This document shows, one piece after another, positions 1 through 8,084 of a DNA stretch of 64,000 nucleotides (the first letter of the stretch is position 1; each line of letters starts with the position of its first letter). A program made the position numbers and the translations under genes. The stretch covers positions 62,001 to 126,000 of the forward strand of contig NZ_NXIA01000001.1 of NCBI RefSeq assembly GCF_002412165.1, read 5' to 3'. The DNA comes from Curtobacterium sp. 'Ferrero' (GTDB lineage Bacteria; Actinomycetota; Actinomycetes; Actinomycetales; Microbacteriaceae). The notes beneath the pieces were generated by a model, which did not search any database, was not told where the DNA came from, and saw only the letters and a program-made list of their open reading frames with translations.

Positions 1-1
1 G

Positions 2-97
2 CCCTGCTCGTCGTCGACGGCCATGGCGACGTGCAGCTCCGTGCCGAGCGCGCCGGCCCTCGCCTGGACGGACCGTTTCCTGGCCGACCTGCGCTGA
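2..97 (+). CDS. C-terminal end of an unidentified protein (partial)
   Basis: One reading frame entering from the left edge ends at the TGA at 95-97; its last residues read AWTDRFLADLR and nearly all third codon positions are G or C. Only about 31 codons are visible, so no family can be assigned. A second forward frame is also open to about position 111, and a minus-strand frame is open as well, so even the coding strand is uncertain. Two arguments favour this frame: the TGA starts a 17-nt tandem repeat, and a long hairpin suited to transcription termination follows at 166-232. Confidence 0.3.
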   Translation, partial: PCSSSTAMATCSSVPSAPALAWTDRFLADLR

Positions 98-135
98 CCA
101 CCCGGGGGCACTGACCACCCGAGTGCACTGACCAG
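95..135. repeat. 17-nt tandem repeat starting at a stop codon
   Basis: Two units (95-111 and 112-128) read TGACCACCCGRGKGCAC with two mismatches, and a third partial unit starts at 129 (TGACCAG). Each unit carries a TGA, so the putative stop codon of the upstream gene is duplicated. Confidence 0.7.
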
Positions 136-146
136 CCGTTCCGCTG

Positions 147-232
147 GTAGGAGGCCGAATCGCTCGTAGGAAGCCGAATCGCTCGTCGGCAGCCGGAAGT
201 TCCGGCTCGCTACGAGCGATTCGGCTTCCTAC
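147..232. repeat. Direct plus inverted repeat, probable terminator hairpin
   Basis: GTAGGARGCCGAATCGCTC occurs twice directly (147-165 and 166-184, one mismatch) and once inverted at the right end (211-232). The second copy and the inverted copy make a stem of about 21 bp. Inside it AGCCGGA (191-197) pairs with TCCGGCT (201-207). The position between converging genes suits a factor-independent terminator. The rest of the 98-373 gap holds only this repeat and the palindrome at 307-354. Confidence 0.65.
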
Positions 233-306
233 TGCAGGCGTGGTGGGTCGGAACGTCCGGGTTGACGGCGGGGGGCGTCGTGCGGGGGCGTTGCGACGTC
301 CCCACC

Positions 307-354
307 GACGGACGGGAGGCGCGGTGCCAGCTGGCACCGCGCCTCCCGTCCGTC
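307..354. repeat. 48-bp perfect palindrome, dispersed family copy 1
   Basis: A perfect inverted repeat with half-site GACGGACGGGAGGCGCGG plus TGCC and centre AGCT at 330/331. The same 48 bp recurs at 26369-26416, with variants at 34760-34805 and 48986-49027. Here it lies 20 bp from the tatB stop codon, between converging genes. Bidirectional terminator is the simplest reading; a REP-like dispersed element is the alternative. Confidence 0.9.
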
Positions 355-373
355 AGTGAAGGCGGGGCGGACG

Positions 374-742
374 CTAGGTCGCCTCGTTGTCGAACGGCGC
401 GGCCTCGCCTGCGGCGAGGGGCACCACCGGTGCCGTTGCACGCACCTTCGACGCCGTGACCTGCGCGGTCGCGACCGACGACGCGCTCGTCCCGCTGTCG
501 AGCAGGGCATCGCGGATGATCCGGCGCGGGTCGTACTGGCGGGGGTCGAGCTTCTGCCACTCGATGTCGTCGAACTCCGGGCCCATCTCGTCGCGCATCC
601 GCTCCTTCGCGGTGTCGGCGAACCGACGGACGGCCTTGACGAACTCAGCGAGCTTCTGCGCGTACGCCGGCAGGCGCTGCGGCCCGAGGATCAGGACGCC
701 GATGATCCCGATCACCAGGAACTTCTCGAAGCCGTCGAACAC
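374..742 (-). CDS. tatB: Sec-independent protein translocase TatB
   Basis: A 122-residue TatA/B-family protein of the twin-arginine translocase, which exports folded proteins. After the GTG start (VFDGFEKF) there is one membrane helix at about residues 5-18 (LVIGIIGVLILGP), the usual Gly-Pro hinge (GPQRLP), then a charged amphipathic helix with an ERMRDEMGP segment. The FDGFEKFLVIGIIG opening and charged tail suit TatB better than TatA. The frame is open well upstream, but homology begins at this GTG. A TACGCT hexamer at 749-754 lies 6 nt upstream, giving a leaderless start. No tatA or tatC is in the window. The beta-helix protein at 4087-5466 is one likely Tat substrate. Confidence 0.88.
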   Translation of the reverse strand: MFDGFEKFLVIGIIGVLILGPQRLPAYAQKLAEFVKAVRRFADTAKERMRDEMGPEFDDIEWQKLDPRQYDPRRIIRDALLDSGTSASSVATAQVTASKVRATAPVVPLAAGEAAPFDNEAT

Positions 743-806
743 GGTACGAGCGTAACCCGTCCTCGCCGGGCGGCACCCGTAGAGTTGTCCTCCGAACGGA
801 GTGTGC

Positions 807-1439
807 GTGTCAGAGAAAGAGTCGAACTGGAAGTTCGCCGAGGACATCGTCGCCGAACCCGAGACGATCGCCCGTGCGCGTGAGCACTCGCTGGAGCTCG
901 GGGTCGAGGCGGTCTCCCCCGCCATCGGTGCACAGATCAGCGTGATCGCGGCGGCCTCGCGGGCGACCAGCATGATCGAGATCGGCACCGGTCTCGGCGT
1001 CTCGGGGCTCTACCTGCTCGCGGGTGCTCCGGACGCGACGCTCACGACGATCGACGTCGAGGTCGACCACCAGCAGGCTGCCCGCGACGCCTTCATCGCC
1101 GCGGGGACCGCCCCCGCGCGCATCCGGCTCATCCCGGGACGGGCGAACCAGGTCCTGCCGCGGATGAACGAGGCCTCGTACGACGTCGTGCTCGTCGACG
1201 CCGACCCGGAGCACGTGATCGAGTACGTCGAGCACGGACTGCGGCTCGCACGACTCGGTGGCACCGTCCTCGTGCCGCACGCGCTCTGGCGTGGGCGCGT
1301 GGCGGACCCGGTGAAGCGGGACCGCGCGACGACCGACTTCCGACTGCTCCTCACCGAGGTGTCGACCTCCGGTGCGGTCCGGAGTGCGCTGTCGCCCGCC
1401 GGCGACGGACTGCTCCAGCTCACCAAGCTCACGGCGTAG
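807..1439 (+). CDS. O-methyltransferase, SAM-dependent (COMT family 3)
   Basis: A 210-residue cytoplasmic class I methyltransferase of the caffeoyl-CoA/catechol O-methyltransferase type. The SAM-binding motif I, EIGTGLGVSGL, lies at about residues 58-68; a central VLVDADPEH segment matches the metal/substrate region of the family. The second of two in-frame GTG codons (801, 807) is preferred because CGGAG lies 5 nt before it and related proteins start near SEKE. It stands divergent from tatB, an arrangement common in Microbacteriaceae. Substrate unknown. Confidence 0.85.
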   Translation: MSEKESNWKFAEDIVAEPETIARAREHSLELGVEAVSPAIGAQISVIAAASRATSMIEIGTGLGVSGLYLLAGAPDATLTTIDVEVDHQQAARDAFIAAGTAPARIRLIPGRANQVLPRMNEASYDVVLVDADPEHVIEYVEHGLRLARLGGTVLVPHALWRGRVADPVKRDRATTDFRLLLTEVSTSGAVRSALSPAGDGLLQLTKLTA

Positions 1440-1486
1440 TCGGGCTCGTCGGGGCCACGTCGTCGGGCTCTTCTTGCTCTTCGAGA

Positions 1487-2209
1487 TCAGTCGTCCTCGC
1501 GGAGGTGGCGCAGGTAGCGTTCCGGGGACTCGAGGAACGACCGCTGGTGCCGGACGATGTCGAGGTCCTCCCACGCCGTCCGACGGAGCCCCCACTCCCC
1601 CACCTCGTGGATCGTCGCGCCGGGGAACGCGGCCAGCACCGGTGAGTGCGTCGAGAGGATGACCTGACCCACCCCGCTCTCCACGATGGACTGCAGGAGG
1701 CCGATCAGCGCCAAGCACCCGGAGAACGACAGCGCCGACTCCGGCTCATCGAGGATCCAGAGCCCGGGCCAGCGTGCACGGTCGACGACGAAGTCGAGGA
1801 AGGCTTCGCCGTGACTGCGCTCGTGGAACACCGGCTCCGGGCGACTGTGGTTCGGGTGCTCCTCGAGGTAGGTGAAGAACCCGTGCATGGTCTCGGCACG
1901 CAGGAAGAAGCCGCCTCGCGGGGCCCCGTGGTCGCGACGGAGGCGGATGTGCTCGGAGAGCGACGACTCCGACCGGCGGGTCGAGTGCTGCGATCCGGTC
2001 CCGCCGCCCTCCGGCCCCATCCCGTACTGGATCGCCACCGCCTCGATGATCGTGGACTTGCCGACCCCGTTGTCGCCGACGATCACGGTCACGGGATCGA
2101 GGTCGAGTCCCTCGTCGAGGAGTTGACGGACCGGTGCGAGCGTCGCGGGCCAGACGTCGCGGGGCATCTCGTCCGGGTCACGGAACTCCTCGACACGGGT
2201 GACGGGCAT
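1487..2209 (-). CDS. AAA-type ATPase (AAA_21/AAA_23-like)
   Basis: A 240-residue P-loop ATPase of the SMC/RecF-like AAA group. Walker A GDNGVGKST is at about residues 45-53, Walker B LWILDEPES at 151-158 and the H-loop STHSP at 186-190. The insertion between Walker A and B is short, as in stand-alone predicted ATPases of the YhaN/OLD-like superfamily that lack a coiled-coil arm. No nuclease (TOPRIM) domain follows, so this is not a full OLD enzyme. The frame also has a GTG at 2224. It converges on the O-methyltransferase with only 47 bp between. The biological role is not known. Confidence 0.75.
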   Translation of the reverse strand: MPVTRVEEFRDPDEMPRDVWPATLAPVRQLLDEGLDLDPVTVIVGDNGVGKSTIIEAVAIQYGMGPEGGGTGSQHSTRRSESSLSEHIRLRRDHGAPRGGFFLRAETMHGFFTYLEEHPNHSRPEPVFHERSHGEAFLDFVVDRARWPGLWILDEPESALSFSGCLALIGLLQSIVESGVGQVILSTHSPVLAAFPGATIHEVGEWGLRRTAWEDLDIVRHQRSFLESPERYLRHLREDD

Positions 2210-2293
2210 GTGGGATCGACGCACACGGACATCATGTCCGGCGCCGCCGACTCCGTCGATGATCCGGACATGTTCGCGCCGACAGGCGGAGGG

Positions 2294-2356
2294 GCCGCGC
2301 GCGGAAGGAGCCGCGCGCGGAAGGAGCGGCGCGCTGAAGGGGCGGTACGCGGAAGG
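2294..2356. repeat. Degenerate 16-nt tandem repeat
   Basis: Units related to CCGCGCGCGGAAGGAG follow one another about four times (2294, 2311, 2327, 2342) in the gap between the ATPase gene and the DUF3117 gene. The first two are identical over 16 bp; the later ones have diverged. Confidence 0.6.
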
Positions 2357-2380
2357 GCCCGGGGCGTACTCGCCCCGGGC
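2357..2380 (-). terminator. Rho-independent terminator behind DUF3117 gene
   Basis: GCCCGGGGCG and CGCCCCGGGC form a 10-bp stem with a TACT loop, 24 nt past the stop codon of the DUF3117 gene. On the minus strand it is followed by CCTTCC rather than a U-run, as is usual in high-GC actinobacteria. Confidence 0.7.
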
Positions 2381-2404
2381 ACTTCCGTTCGGTGCTTCGA
2401 CGGA

Positions 2405-2575
2405 CTACGCCGAGACGACCTCGGCGAGGGCGTCGTGGAGTTCCTTGGCCTCGGCATCGTTGACCGAGACGACAAGGCGGCCTCCACCCTCGAGCGGAAC
2501 CCGCACGATGATGAGTCGACCCTCCTTAACAGCCTCCATCGGCCCGTCACCGGTCCTCGGCTTCATGGCTGCCAT
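2405..2575 (-). CDS. DUF3117 family small protein
   Basis: A 56-residue protein beginning MAAMKPRTGDGPMEAVKEGR and ending in a short amphipathic helix (DAEAKELHDALAEVVSA). Its length and opening match DUF3117, a conserved actinobacterial family of about 55 residues with no established function. The start was chosen by this match; the open frame extends 19 codons upstream without family resemblance. A good ribosome-binding site (GAAAGGGGACATCTG before ATG) lies directly upstream. It is followed by a strong terminator and so is probably transcribed alone. Confidence 0.85.
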   Translation of the reverse strand: MAAMKPRTGDGPMEAVKEGRLIIVRVPLEGGGRLVVSVNDAEAKELHDALAEVVSA

Positions 2576-2702
2576 CAGATGTCCCCTTTCGTGCAGTACA
2601 TGCCCGTCCATTATCCCGTATCGGAGGCTCAACTGCGAAACCCCCCAGGTTGCGAGTCGAGAAACGCGACGATTTCGCGGGTCCCGCTCCTAACCTTGGC
2701 GG

Positions 2703-3857
2703 ATGGTGAACATCCGCTCCATGCTCCGAAGCCCCGGCCCCACCCCGTCCGACGAGTCGGTCCCGGCCGGCGTGCAGGTCGCCGCGGCGTTCTCGTGGCG
2801 CATGCTGATCATCGGAGCGGCGCTGGCGGTGGTCGTCCTGCTCGTCGTGCTCCTGCAGGACATCGTCGTCCCGTTCCTCATCGGCCTGCTGCTGTGCGCA
2901 CTGCTCGTCCCGATGTCGTCGTTCCTCCGCCGGCACCGCTGGCCGAAGTGGGTCGCGATCCTCACGAGCCTCGTGTCGGTCCTGGTGGCGATCGGCGGCC
3001 TCGGGTTGATCGTGACCGCGCAGATCCGGTACGACCTGCCGTCGCTCGAGAAGCGCCTGCACACGAGCATCTCCTCGCTGCAGTCGCTGCTCGCCTCCGA
3101 GCCGTTCGGCATCACGGCGACCCAGGTGAACAAGTACATCTCCGACGCGTCCGAGTACCTGCAGTCGCACGCGTCGTCGATCTTCTCCGGCTTCATCGCC
3201 GCCGGCTCCGGCGCAATCCACGTCTTCGAGGGCTTGTTCATCATCATCTTCACGACCCTCTTCGTGATGATCGACGGACCTCGGATCTGGCAGTGGATCG
3301 TCCGCATCTTCCCGCGCCGCGCCCGGCCCCGGCTCGACGTCGCCGGTCACGCCGGGTGGAAGACCCTCACGAGCTTCATCCGCGTCCAGCTGGTCGTGGC
3401 CGTCACCGACGCGCTCGGTGTCGTCATCGGCGCGCTCATCCTGCAGATCCCGTTGGCGATCCCGATCGGCGTGATCGTGTTCTTCGGCGCGTTCGTCCCC
3501 GTCGTCGGGGCCATCGTCGCCGGTTTCGTCGCCGTTGTGATCGCACTCGTGTTCAACGGCTGGGTGCCAGCGCTCATCATGCTCGGCATCATCATCCTCG
3601 TGCAGCAGCTCGAGAGCCACGTGCTCCACCCGTTCCTCACCGGCAGCGCCGTGAAGGTCCACCCGCTCGGCGTCGTCCTCGGCGTCACCGCCGGCACGAC
3701 GATCGCCGGAGTCGTCGGCGCGTTCTTCGCGGTGCCGTTCATCGCCACGGTGAACGCGATGGTGAACGCCGCGGCCGCGTGGCGCCCGGAGGACGGCGTG
3801 CCGCTGTCGGAGATCGAGCGCAGCGAGCGGCACGAGGAGCCCCGGGCAACTTCCTAG
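2703..3857 (+). CDS. AI-2E family transporter (PerM/YdiK-like)
   Basis: A 384-residue inner-membrane protein of the AI-2 exporter (TqsA/PerM) superfamily. Two hydrophobic segments at about 34-75 are followed by a third at 84-107, a soluble stretch of about 60 residues with coiled-coil character, then a helical bundle whose middle carries the family signature FFGAFVPVVGAIVAG. The C-terminal region VHPLGVVLGVTAGTTIAGVVGAFFAVPF is also typical. The family name is historical: most members have no proven autoinducer-2 transport. TAACCT at 2691-2696 stands 6 nt before the ATG, indicating a leaderless transcript. Confidence 0.85.
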   Translation: MVNIRSMLRSPGPTPSDESVPAGVQVAAAFSWRMLIIGAALAVVVLLVVLLQDIVVPFLIGLLLCALLVPMSSFLRRHRWPKWVAILTSLVSVLVAIGGLGLIVTAQIRYDLPSLEKRLHTSISSLQSLLASEPFGITATQVNKYISDASEYLQSHASSIFSGFIAAGSGAIHVFEGLFIIIFTTLFVMIDGPRIWQWIVRIFPRRARPRLDVAGHAGWKTLTSFIRVQLVVAVTDALGVVIGALILQIPLAIPIGVIVFFGAFVPVVGAIVAGFVAVVIALVFNGWVPALIMLGIIILVQQLESHVLHPFLTGSAVKVHPLGVVLGVTAGTTIAGVVGAFFAVPFIATVNAMVNAAAAWRPEDGVPLSEIERSERHEEPRATS

Positions 3858-4086
3858 CGCAAACTTCCGAGCCCGCGCGGATGGTCACGCCTCGCGAACG
3901 AACGATCGCGCATCTCTGCCTGGTGCCGATCAGCCGGCACGGCCCGGTCGGCGACCGCACCACAATCACCGCCCCGTTGTCCCGCCGACCTGACGACGAC
4001 GAGCGGATACGTCCGGTCGACGCGCCAGTGCTGCAGGCGACGTTGCCGGGTAGAACCGACTTCGTGAACCGGGGCCGGGTCATGGT
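3858..4086. other. 229-bp gap between converging genes
   Basis: This stretch between the exporter and the beta-helix gene has no convincing coding sequence or hairpin. Its base composition is more balanced than the flanking core genes, like the beta-helix gene itself, so it may have arrived together with that gene. Confidence 0.4.
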
Positions 4087-5466
4087 TCAGGACACCGTGA
4101 ATCGGGAGTTCCGCTCGAGCCCCGTCTGCTGCGTCCAGCTGGACGCATACTGCACCGGAAGGACGTTCTGGTACTGGATGCGCTGATTCGAGGCCAGAGT
4201 GATCGCATTGTCGTCCGCGACGAAGCCGGCAGGAGGGCGGCCGCCCGGAGTGTCCGCCGTGTCCGCGACGTACAGGTAACACTGCCGCGAAGAATCGAAC
4301 ACGTTGTCCGTGATCGCGATGTCCATCGGCAGCTGAGTCGAGTACAGCAGGACGTGTGAGGCCTTGCCCGCTTTGTCGGGTCGCGCAGTCCAGCCCCAAC
4401 CACCACCGGCATTACGGCACGTGTTCGCAGTGAACGCAACACGAAGTGCCCCAGTACCGGAGGTTCCCTGCGACCAGTGTTCGAAACTCTGGGTGCAATC
4501 CGTGATCGTGTTGTTCGCGAACGTGATGTCAGACCAACCGTCCTCAGTGCTCGTCTGGGTGCCCTGGATGGTCGTTGCGGTGTCGTACACACGGGAGATC
4601 GAGTTGTTGCTGAAGGTCGCCCTGTTCCCGCCGATGAACACCTCGATGCCGTTCCCGTAGCGGGAGACTCCGTCCAGGAAAGATCCGCCGATGAGGTCGA
4701 ACGAGCAACCCGTGACGAGCACGTTGCCCGTCACCCCCCGCTGTTGGTAGCCGTGCGAACCGGTCCCGCTGAACGCCATGCCCCGCACGGTGGTAGCGGA
4801 CCCGCCTCGGAACAGGATTTCGTTGACTGCGCACTTGACGGAGACTGCAGCGAGGTCCGGGCGCTGCTCGCAGTACACGGTGAGCACCGAACCGACAACG
4901 GAGAAGTCCCACGTCGAGGTCAGCGCCCCCGGATCGGGGCGACGAACACCGAAGGGTTCACCGTCCACGAGGATGAATCCGACGTTCGCATCAGCGATCT
5001 GCCGCCCCGTCCAAGCGCCCGAGCCCAGAGCCAGGTCAACGCTCCAGAGCGACGGCCCGACACTGCTCCACCGCGACGGGGTCTTGTAGGCACTGAACAC
5101 AGGAGCCGGTCCGTCTCCCCAGGCGCCGAACGTCGTCGTCTCGGCGTCGAGCGTCGAACCCAGCAGTGCCGCGTTGATGCCTCCGTCGAAGCTGTTGCCT
5201 GTCTTGAACAAGACCTTGTCACCAGGCTGCACCTGACCAGCGCGCATCCGGTCGTTCACGAAGTCAACCGTCCTCCACGCAGTGGCAGGTGTGGTGCCCG
5301 CGTAGGAGTCGTTCGTCCCGCTCGTGCTCACGTAGTAGGTCATCGGTGATCGCCGCGTCGCGATGGTTCTCTCCGCGATCGACCGCCCGGCTGGCACAGC
5401 TGTCGTTACTGCGCTCACGGCGGCCCAAGCGCTCCCGGTGATGAACGACCGGCGATTCAAAGTCAT
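4087..5466 (-). CDS. Tat-exported right-handed beta-helix protein
   Basis: A 459-residue secreted protein. The N-terminus NRRSFITGSAW with an alanine-rich hydrophobic stretch is a twin-arginine signal peptide. The mature part opens with YYVSTSGTNDSYAGTTPATAWRTV, the opening common to parallel beta-helix carbohydrate-active proteins, followed by repeated short strands rich in N, T and G (NNSISRVYDTATTIQG, FANNTITDC, ITDNVFDSS) typical of PbH1 repeats of polysaccharide lyases and glycosidases. Polysaccharide binding or cleavage is inference; no catalytic residues can be assigned. Base and codon use are clearly less G+C-rich than the neighbours, suggesting horizontal transfer. TAGAAT at 5474-5479 lies 7 nt before the ATG. 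Confidence 0.75.
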   Translation of the reverse strand: MTLNRRSFITGSAWAAVSAVTTAVPAGRSIAERTIATRRSPMTYYVSTSGTNDSYAGTTPATAWRTVDFVNDRMRAGQVQPGDKVLFKTGNSFDGGINAALLGSTLDAETTTFGAWGDGPAPVFSAYKTPSRWSSVGPSLWSVDLALGSGAWTGRQIADANVGFILVDGEPFGVRRPDPGALTSTWDFSVVGSVLTVYCEQRPDLAAVSVKCAVNEILFRGGSATTVRGMAFSGTGSHGYQQRGVTGNVLVTGCSFDLIGGSFLDGVSRYGNGIEVFIGGNRATFSNNSISRVYDTATTIQGTQTSTEDGWSDITFANNTITDCTQSFEHWSQGTSGTGALRVAFTANTCRNAGGGWGWTARPDKAGKASHVLLYSTQLPMDIAITDNVFDSSRQCYLYVADTADTPGGRPPAGFVADDNAITLASNQRIQYQNVLPVQYASSWTQQTGLERNSRFTVS

Positions 5467-5583
5467 GTTCGATATTCTACATGCCGCCTCGAGGAGCGCG
5501 CCGTCGTGGAACGTGCCGGTCGGCTGTCGGGCGCACGAGCCGTGATCGCAGTCGCGGCCCGCGGCGGTGTGTCGTTGCGGAGA

Positions 5584-6840
5584 TCACGGCGGCGTCCAGT
5601 CGTAGCCGTCCACCCACCAGTTCGCGTACAGCCACACCCACTGCAGCACGAGGCAGACGAGCACGACCACCACGCGGTACCAGCGCGACCGCGGGAGCGC
5701 GACGACCCCGAGCACCGGCGCGATCGGCAGCAGGATCCGCCACGTGCTCGACTGCGGGAAGAACACCGCGAGCAGGTAGACGACGTACGCCACGACCCAG
5801 AGCCGGAGCTCGAGGCCGATCCGCCGGGCCGCGGGCACGGCGACCAGCAAGCCGAGGGCGACCAGCCCGACCGGCATCGCGACCGCCGCCCACCCGCCGC
5901 CGGGGAACGACGCCCACCACAGGAAGCCCTTGACCCACGGCGTGAACGGGACCAGCTCACCCCAGCCGATGTAGGAGGACCGCCACGCGAGCTCGGTGTC
6001 GGTGTACGCCTTCGGCACGCCGGTGGCGGCCCAGGCGATCGCCGGCCAAGCCAGTCCGACCAGCCCCGACACGACCGCCACGACGAACGGCGGGGTCGCG
6101 GTGCGGACCGTCGGGCGCTCGGTCTCGCGGACCCACGACGGACGGATCCACCACGCGGCGAGGAACAGCACGAGGAAGAACGCGAACGCGAGCCCGGTCG
6201 GCCGCGTCATGCCGAGCAGCAGCACGACCGGCAGCATCGTCCACCACCGCCGGTCGACCGCGAGGAGCAGGGCGACGAGCAGCAGGAACAGCCCCATCGC
6301 CTCGGCGTAGGCGACCTGGAACATGACGGACACGGGTGCGACGCAGAAGACCACCGTCGCGAAGGTCGCCCGGGCGTCGTCGAGGAAGCGGCCGAGCAGC
6401 CGTCGGAGCACGAGCGCCGCGCCCCAACCCGCCACGAACGACACCGACACCGCGACCGCCTCGAACGACGCCCCGGTGAGCTGCATGAACGCCCGGACCA
6501 GGAACGGGTACGCCGGCATGAACGCCCAGGCGTTCTCGGTCACGTGTCCGGCGGCGTCCACGGGGAGGGTGGAAGGGTAGCCTCCGGTCGCGATCACCCG
6601 GTACCAGGTGCCGTCCCAGATCGAGGCGAAGGACAGGTACGACGGGTGCTCGGCGGTGAACGAGTTCGCCGTCTGCGCGGCGGCGAACCGCATCATCAGC
6701 ACCGTCGTGACGATGCGGGCGAGGACGTACACCACCGTGATGCGCAGCCACCACGGCACGACGCGGTACCGGGCACGCCACCGCACCGAGGGACGGGAGC
6801 GGGACCGGACGGCCCCGCTGGTCGTCAGGCCGTCAGCCAC
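5584..6840 (-). CDS. Mannosyltransferase-like GT-C membrane glycosyltransferase
   Basis: About 418 residues with some nine to ten hydrophobic helices. The first periplasmic loop carries IWDGTWY (residues 74-80), the acidic motif of PIG-V/GT-C-type mannosyltransferases, which use polyprenyl-phosphate-linked sugars. Later segments such as MTRPTGLAF and [19 protein letters not shown] fit this family. The GTG at 6840 overlaps the end of dapE by 16 bp, so translation is probably coupled to dapE; a later GTG (V19) is an alternative. The acceptor (lipoglycan, cell-wall glycan or protein) cannot be told from sequence. Confidence 0.75.
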   Translation of the reverse strand: MADGLTTSGAVRSRSRPSVRWRARYRVVPWWLRITVVYVLARIVTTVLMMRFAAAQTANSFTAEHPSYLSFASIWDGTWYRVIATGGYPSTLPVDAAGHVTENAWAFMPAYPFLVRAFMQLTGASFEAVAVSVSFVAGWGAALVLRRLLGRFLDDARATFATVVFCVAPVSVMFQVAYAEAMGLFLLLVALLLAVDRRWWTMLPVVLLLGMTRPTGLAFAFFLVLFLAAWWIRPSWVRETERPTVRTATPPFVVAVVSGLVGLAWPAIAWAATGVPKAYTDTELAWRSSYIGWGELVPFTPWVKGFLWWASFPGGGWAAVAMPVGLVALGLLVAVPAARRIGLELRLWVVAYVVYLLAVFFPQSSTWRILLPIAPVLGVVALPRSRWYRVVVVLVCLVLQWVWLYANWWVDGYDWTPP

Positions 6841-7907
6841 CGACGGAGACCGTCCTCCACCGCGGTGATCTGGGCGAGCGGCACCTGCTCGTCGTCGTGG
6901 TGGGCGTAGACCGGCTCGCCCGGACCGTAGTTCACGGCCGGGACGCCGAGGGCCGAGAAGCGGGCGACGTCCGTCCAGCCGTACTTCGGTCGGGGCGCAG
7001 GGCCGCCGACCGCGGTGACGAACTCCTGCGCGAGCGGGGCGTCGAGGCCCGGGCGGGCGCCGGCGGCGAGGTCGACGATCTGCACGTCGTACCCGTCGAA
7101 CAGTTCGCGGATGTGCGCCACGGCCTCGTCCGCGCTGCGGGAGGGGGCGAAGCGGTAGTTCACGTGCACCATCGCCTCGTCCGGGATGACGTTGCCGGCG
7201 ATGCCGCCGCTGATGCCCACGGCGTTGAGGCCCTCGCGGTACTCCAGGCCGTCGACCGCGACGGTGCGCGGCTCGTACGCCGCCAGGGTCGCGAGGATCG
7301 GCGCGGTCTTGTGGATCGCGTTGTCGCCGATCCAGCTGCGCGCGCTGTGCGACCGTTTGCCGAACGTCCGGATCTCGGCCCGGAGGTTGCCGTTGCACCC
7401 GCCCTCGATCTGGGCGCCCGACGGCTCGCCGAGGATCGCGAAGTCGCCGGCGAGCAGCTCCGGCCGCGTACGCGCGAGTCGGCCCAGACCGTTCAGCGAG
7501 TCGCTCACCTCCTCGTGGTCGTAGAAGACCCAGGTGACGTCGTTCGTCGGCTCGGAGAGGTCGTACGCCAGCTTGAGCTGGACCGCGACGCCGGCCTTCA
7601 TGTCGACGGTGCCCCGCCCCCAGAGGATCTCGGTGCCGTCCTCCGCGGTCCGGAACTCGGTCGGCAGGTTGTCGTTGAGGGGCACGGTGTCGATGTGCCC
7701 CGCGATGACGACCCGACGGTCGCGGCCGAGGCTCGTCCGCGCGACGATCGCGTCCCCGTCGCGGACGACGTCGAGGTGCGGCAGCGGCGCCAGCGCCGCC
7801 TCGATGGCGTCGGCGAGCGTGCCCTCGTTGCCCGACACCGACTCGATGTCGCAGATGGCACGCGTGATGTCGATGGACGAGGCGGTGAGGTCGAGCTGCT
7901 CCGGCAT
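6825..7907 (-). CDS. dapE: Succinyl-diaminopimelate desuccinylase
   Basis: A 360-residue M20 zinc peptidase-family enzyme that releases succinate from N-succinyl-LL-2,6-diaminopimelate in lysine and peptidoglycan precursor synthesis. Metal ligands are visible: H71 in [10 protein letters not shown]102 in TVDMKAG, and the E-E pair in DHEEVSDS at 131-135. A dimerisation domain follows and a histidine near the C-terminus (YAHHDDEQ) completes the site. dapD is divergent next door and dapC lies at 11.2 kb, so three steps of the succinylase branch are within 5 kb. TAGGCT at 7914-7919 ends 6 nt before the ATG, giving a leaderless start. Confidence 0.93.
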   Translation of the reverse strand: MPEQLDLTASSIDITRAICDIESVSGNEGTLADAIEAALAPLPHLDVVRDGDAIVARTSLGRDRRVVIAGHIDTVPLNDNLPTEFRTAEDGTEILWGRGTVDMKAGVAVQLKLAYDLSEPTNDVTWVFYDHEEVSDSLNGLGRLARTRPELLAGDFAILGEPSGAQIEGGCNGNLRAEIRTFGKRSHSARSWIGDNAIHKTAPILATLAAYEPRTVAVDGLEYREGLNAVGISGGIAGNVIPDEAMVHVNYRFAPSRSADEAVAHIRELFDGYDVQIVDLAAGARPGLDAPLAQEFVTAVGGPAPRPKYGWTDVARFSALGVPAVNYGPGEPVYAHHDDEQVPLAQITAVEDGLRRWLTA

Positions 7908-7955
7908 GCGGGCAGCCTACCGGCCGCCCCCTGCCGGCCGCCGTCGAGCCGACCA

Positions 7956-8032
7956 TCTGTGCACAGGAGGCTGCCTGTCCACAGGTGGCGTGCCTCCAGG
8001 CCGGACTGGAGGACCGTGGCGGGTTCTCCACA
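7956..8032. promoter_or_regulatory. Cluster of DnaA-box-like sites between dapE and dapD
   Basis: CTGTCCACA (7975-7983) and TTCTCCACA (8024-8032) each differ at one position from the actinobacterial DnaA box TTGTCCACA, and TCTGTGCACA (7956-7965) is a weaker match. They flank a CCTCCAG...CTGGAGG inverted repeat (7993-8012). No replication genes are near, so this is not oriC. Binding by DnaA is inference. Confidence 0.35.
7993..8012. repeat. CCTCCAG/CTGGAGG inverted repeat
   Basis: Perfect 7-bp arms with a 6-nt GCCGGA spacer, about 60 bp upstream of the dapD -10 box. Related half or full sites occur at 20229, 40810, 52564 and 54916, all at gene borders. Confidence 0.5.
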
Positions 8033-8084
8033 GGCGTCCGGCTGGACGGGTGGTCGGTCCCGCCGCCTCGCTACCCTGGGTCTC

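Noticed and set aside
1-111. Forward frame 1 (ALLVVDGHGDVQLRAERAG) as the partial gene
   Set aside because: It looks reasonable at first but degenerates into Gly/Pro-rich sequence with poorer third-position bias than the frame ending at 97. The choice remains uncertain.
307-354. Insertion-sequence inverted repeats or attachment site
   Set aside because: The palindrome stands alone, with no transposase or integrase gene between copies and no target duplication.
1646-4186. An 846-codon plus-strand frame spanning the ATPase, DUF3117 and exporter genes
   Set aside because: It runs antisense or out of phase through genes with clear motifs and has no domain of its own.
7956-8032. Replication origin
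   Set aside because: Only two or three box-like sites, no AT-rich unwinding region and no dnaA, dnaN or gyr genes nearby.
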